Shown piece after piece: positions 60,601 through 64,000 of a DNA stretch of 64,000 nt (position 1 is its first letter; each line of letters begins with the position of its first letter). A program made the position numbers and the translations under genes. The stretch spans positions 49,859,826-49,923,825 of the forward strand of contig CM053243.1 in the NCBI GenBank assembly GCA_028583405.1, read 5' to 3'. Origin of the DNA: Pogonophryne albipinna (lineage: Eukaryota > Chordata > Actinopteri > Perciformes > Artedidraconidae). The notes under the pieces are model-generated. The model saw only the letters and a program-made list of their open reading frames with translations, ran no database searches and was not told the DNA's origin.

Positions 60601-62670
60601 GGTGCATATTATTGACGACCAATAGGGAGAATGGGTCACTCGACCCACCCTGCAGTGGTTTTTAAAATCTTACTTGCAGCTTCACAGGGAGCGCACGGCA
60701 CCAGATTATGAGTTTAAAAGACAAGCGTCACCACCTCCTAATGGACATCTATTTAATTAGTAATTAACTGACATTTAGAGATGTTAAAAAGTAAAAACAT
60801 ACCTACCATAAGTGATCATTCCTAAATTCAACTACAAACCATTGATGAAATTACTTCTGTTTTTAAATCCTTAATAAAGGAAGGAGTGATTGTTACATGT
60901 TCGTACACCCAAGGTTCCACTTACTGTTAAAGAGGTTAACATTGTTCTTTAAGTGGACCAGAATTGAAGATAAATTAATATAATGAGTTACGAAATACAT
61001 AGCAGAGCTTTACAGATCCTAATAATGTTTTGACTCAAGATAATAATTATATGCACAAGTTTCTGAAATAGATCTATTAGACATTTTAATATAGATTAGG
61101 TGTTAATAAACTGCAGTAGTAGTACTATAAGGAAGTGACATTTTTGGCTAACACATTTCAGGAAATGTGGGAAACAGCTGTCCCAATGAAAAGTTAGAGA
61201 TATCTTGAAAAGTATAGTTGTAATTGTGAATTAATTAATGATGGCGCTCCATATATGACAGATTTTTGTAGACAAATGATACTGGCCTATGCTGACATAT
61301 CAAAGTCTCTGCAGAGCACGACACATGGCCAAAAGGACTGAGACCAAATGACCTTTGACCCTGACCGACAGTGTAACTTGAGAAGGCACTGTCAATGACT
61401 GACTCTGGGGTGAACCTGACCAAACTTGACTTTACAACCTGACAGTGTGAATGTGAATGTGAGTGTATGTCTGCATGTGATCAGTGCAACGGCATGATTT
61501 AAAACAATGACTAACCAAGCATGCTTTTGGACTAACACATTTTTCTGGGGCTCTGTGGGAGAGTAACTCAGTCAATGGTTACCTGAAGGTTTTCTTCCCA
61601 TACAGGATTTTGGTTACACATGAGGTTCATGTGTAAAAAGGGGGAGTGTAAACTTCACAATGTACATTTTTCATTTAGGGACTGAAAGGAACCTGCTGCC
61701 CCAACTCAATTGTTCAATCTGACCATTGATTGACAGTTTTAGAATGGACCTGCTCCATATCTGGGGATAAGATACTGTTTGATGAATGTTGACATGTTTC
61801 TAATATTGATTGAGTTATAACAGGTAACACAGATGCAGAATCAGTGGCCAAGGGGCTACTGTGAGTGATGTAAGTCCAGAATGGAATACTGAGGAAGTTG
61901 ACCTGTGATGATGAAACAATTTTGTAATATTTCAACAGGTATTAAAGTAACTGAGGTTTGAAATGTACAAAGAACATATTACAGTTAAAGCTAAAACATA
62001 GTAATGTAATGAGACAGAATTTAATTTAGACAACATCATGTAACTAGCCTGGTAAAGAAGTAAAAGCCAGAGACTTTATTGTTTAGGTCATTATGGGGAT
62101 ATACATTTCATCTAGATTCATAATAGAAAGACATTTGATGACAGTTTGTTGGAATTCTGTATTCTTTTTTCAGCTTGATAATATCTAAGCACTGACAGGT
62201 AAAAGCAGTATCACCAGGAAATCATTCATTTTGTCAGCATCATGATTTTGGTTGTTTTTGAATCCATAACATTAGTGTGTTTCTTTACCAGAAACATTAG
62301 CAGTTCATATTATATTTAGATTTTAAATGGGATTTCAAGGATTTGATTTAAGAATAAACACAGATGCTTGTCAGAAATTCAGAGCTATTGAAATATGTTA
62401 TTTAGTTCACCTAGAGATGTTGGAGTTTTGTTTTGTTGCCACAGTCCAAGTATTAAGATTCTGAAGCTGCACTGGCAGACAGGAGGTCTACAATTAATTT
62501 AGAAAACCTGTTCACAGACGTCTGTTGTTTTAAGACACCCCACCAACAGGCTCCAAGCGGCTTACGCAGTGGTGGGTCAAACAGCGGAGGGCCCCGGAGC
62601 CCTGAGCGTAGGCTTGAGGGATTTGTATCAGATTTCTCCACACAGGTTGGTGATGCCAAAGAGGGACCCA
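57616..62670. other. ERV copy C internal region without genes
   Basis: Collinear with copies A and B. A segment of about 300 bp at 61870-62175 is present in this copy but not in B (33840-33855). No gag or pol frames. Confidence 0.7.
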
Positions 62671-62677
62671 GGAGGCT

Positions 62678-63139
62678 GACACAGCGGAGTTCGTCTGGCT
62701 GAAGGTCATCAGGACAAAGTGGCTCAACCCCAGGCTCTCCGGCCCCGACCGAGTGACCCAGCGGATCTCTCATGCCGTCCGCGTGGGAGGAAAGGGGGAC
62801 AGCTCGTACCACGGGAGCCAGTGTGCGGCGGGGAAACCACCTGCTAGGACCGGGGACGACATCAGGACGGACGTGGCCCTCGCAGAGGAGGTCGACTCGG
62901 AAGCAGCCATCAGTGGACTGGACGACAACGACCTCGAGGACATCCCTCCAGCAGTCGACCCAGAAGGCGCCATCAGCGGACCGGAGGAGCAGGATCGGGA
63001 GGACATCCCTCCAGCAGTCGACCCGGGAGGCGTCATCAGCGGACCGGAGACGGAGGATCGGGAAGACATCTCTCCAGCATCGACCCGGAAGCCGCCATCA
63101 GCGGGCCGGAGGAGGAGGATCCAGAAGACATCTCTCTAG
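62678..63139 (+). pseudogene. Integrase C-terminal-like segment plus acidic tail (copy C, frame intact)
   Basis: The best preserved version. From 62678 a single frame encodes the integrase-tail-like block (EFVWLKVIRTKW, PRLSGPDRV, SHAVRVGGKG) and a YHGSQCAAG segment missing in copies A and B, then the acidic tail. Here the 21-22-residue unit (DLEDIPPAVDPEGAISGPEE, DREDIPPAVDPGGVISGPET, DREDISPAS) occurs three times, one more than in B. Its stop is at 63139. The zinc-binding and catalytic core of integrase are not present upstream. The first in-frame methionine is at 62753. Whether this is translated is unknown. Confidence 0.62.
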
Positions 63140-63255
63140 CAGGCAGCCCAGAAGCCGCCGTCAGCGGATCGGGGGGACAAAGACACGGCAAGCCAGGACG
63201 GCACAGGGGACTACACTTTCCGCTGAAACAGGTTGATATAGCCGGTGTGGAGTTT

Positions 63256-63338
63256 GTTTTAATATCCCATTTTTGAGGAACTTTGTTTTAATATCCCATT
63301 TTTTGAGGAACTTTGTTTTAATATCCCATTTTTTGAGG
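63256..63338 (+). repeat. Tandem repeat, 3 units, ERV copy C
   Basis: Same GAGGAACTTTGTTTTAATAT unit as in copies A and B, present three times. Confidence 0.9.
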
Positions 63339-63612
63339 GAGAAGCTGCCCCTTCCCCTTCGTACCAAATGCCCTTGTTGGCTTACGCGTCGGAGGAGGAC
63401 GAGCACGATGACTCAGCCGACAAGGACAATTTTTTTAACATATTTTGGTCTCCCTCCACTGTCATAAGAAGTTGTTATGGTGGACTGTTCCTAAAGGTTT
63501 AAATCCCTGCTTCTGATGGATTTATATAAATGTTGGGGGACAGACAGTAGAAAAGAATGACAGTGGTTATGTTTCAAATGCTGTGTATAAGTTGATCTCT
63601 GAAGGTGAGATC

Positions 63613-63623
63613 AAAAGAGGGGT
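63613..63623 (+). other. Polypurine tract of ERV copy C
   Basis: AAAAGAGGGGT directly before the 3' LTR. Confidence 0.85.
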
Positions 63624-64000
63624 TAAAGCAAGCAGATATTGTTCTAAACTGTATTAAAGTAAACAGGTATTATCTTGAACTGTATTGAAGTGAACATGTA
63701 TTATTTGGGACTGTTTTAAAGTAATCCTATATATATAACCCTTCTCACTTACACTCAATGACCCAGATACCCTGACACACACACTTACACCTCCTGTCTC
63801 CAGCACACACACATACACTCACTGACCCAGATATCAGCACACACACACACATACACTTTCCCCCCCACCAGCACATGCACATGTTCCTTTCAAGGTTCTT
63901 CCTGGGGCCAGTATAATCTCAAGCACCAATATATCTGTGTACAATGTTTGATTGTTTTGGGAAAGAATAGTTTGTGTGAAATCTTCCCTGGGAAAGTAAA
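63624..64000 (+). repeat. 3' LTR of ERV copy C (partial)
   Basis: Begins TAAAGCAAGCAGATATTG and continues to the window edge, collinear with the other LTRs. Confidence 0.92.

Larger units (their letters stand above)
56339..64000 (+). mobile_element. ERV-like LTR element, copy C (runs off right edge)
   Basis: Same family and order as copies A and B. The 5' LTR starts at 56339 after AGCT (56335-56338, the presumptive duplicated target), and the 3' LTR begins at 63624 and is cut by the window end. No gag or pol core. It is inserted into the Charlie-like transposase. Confidence 0.9.

Overview
This window looks like an intergenic, transposon-packed stretch of a ray-finned fish (teleost) genome. 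I infer this from the mix of families: several hAT families with perfect 8-bp target duplications, Tc1/mariner elements, a TTAA-target element, L2/Rex-type LINE tails, and endogenous retrovirus (ERV)-like LTR elements. I found no host protein-coding gene, tRNA, rRNA or CRISPR array. Almost every protein-like reading frame is a decayed transposase, LINE or retroelement fragment.

Layout. 1-9.4 kb: LINE fragments, hAT miniature elements, a Tc1-like 3' end with a large palindrome, and a deleted hAT transposase. 9.4-10.2 kb: a solo LTR. 10.3-17.8 kb: TIR elements, two more copies of one hAT family, LINE 3' ends and microsatellites. 17.85-36.7 kb: a set of nested insertions. A BED-finger hAT element (minus strand) has been split by ERV copy A (17995-26402, minus), by a hAT miniature element inside its coding region, and by another DNA element that itself carries ERV copy B (28747-36026, plus). 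37.0-41.9 kb: a TTAA-flanked element holding two solo LTRs of a sister LTR family, one of which carries a further hAT insert. 41.9-43.6 kb: a Tc1 element inside a smaller Tc1-like element. 44.7-51.4 kb: hairpin-rich repeats, an ERV internal fragment, and a foldback structure holding two more transposons. 53.1-54.2 kb: a hAT element with a minisatellite and a long GT run. 54.4-64 kb: a Charlie-like hAT transposase cut by ERV copy C, which runs off the right edge.

The ERV family is the main subject. Its LTRs are about 0.8 kb, its target duplications are 4 bp, its primer-binding site matches tRNA-Trp with a 2-nt insertion, and its polypurine tract is AAAAGAGGGG. The roughly 6 kb of internal DNA has no recognisable gag, protease or reverse transcriptase. 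It keeps only an integrase C-terminal-like segment with an acidic repeated tail, so the family looks non-autonomous and mobilised in trans. Its leader carries an array of short stem-loops whose arms change together between repeats and between copies, with G-U intermediates. This is the best candidate for an undescribed functional structure in the window.
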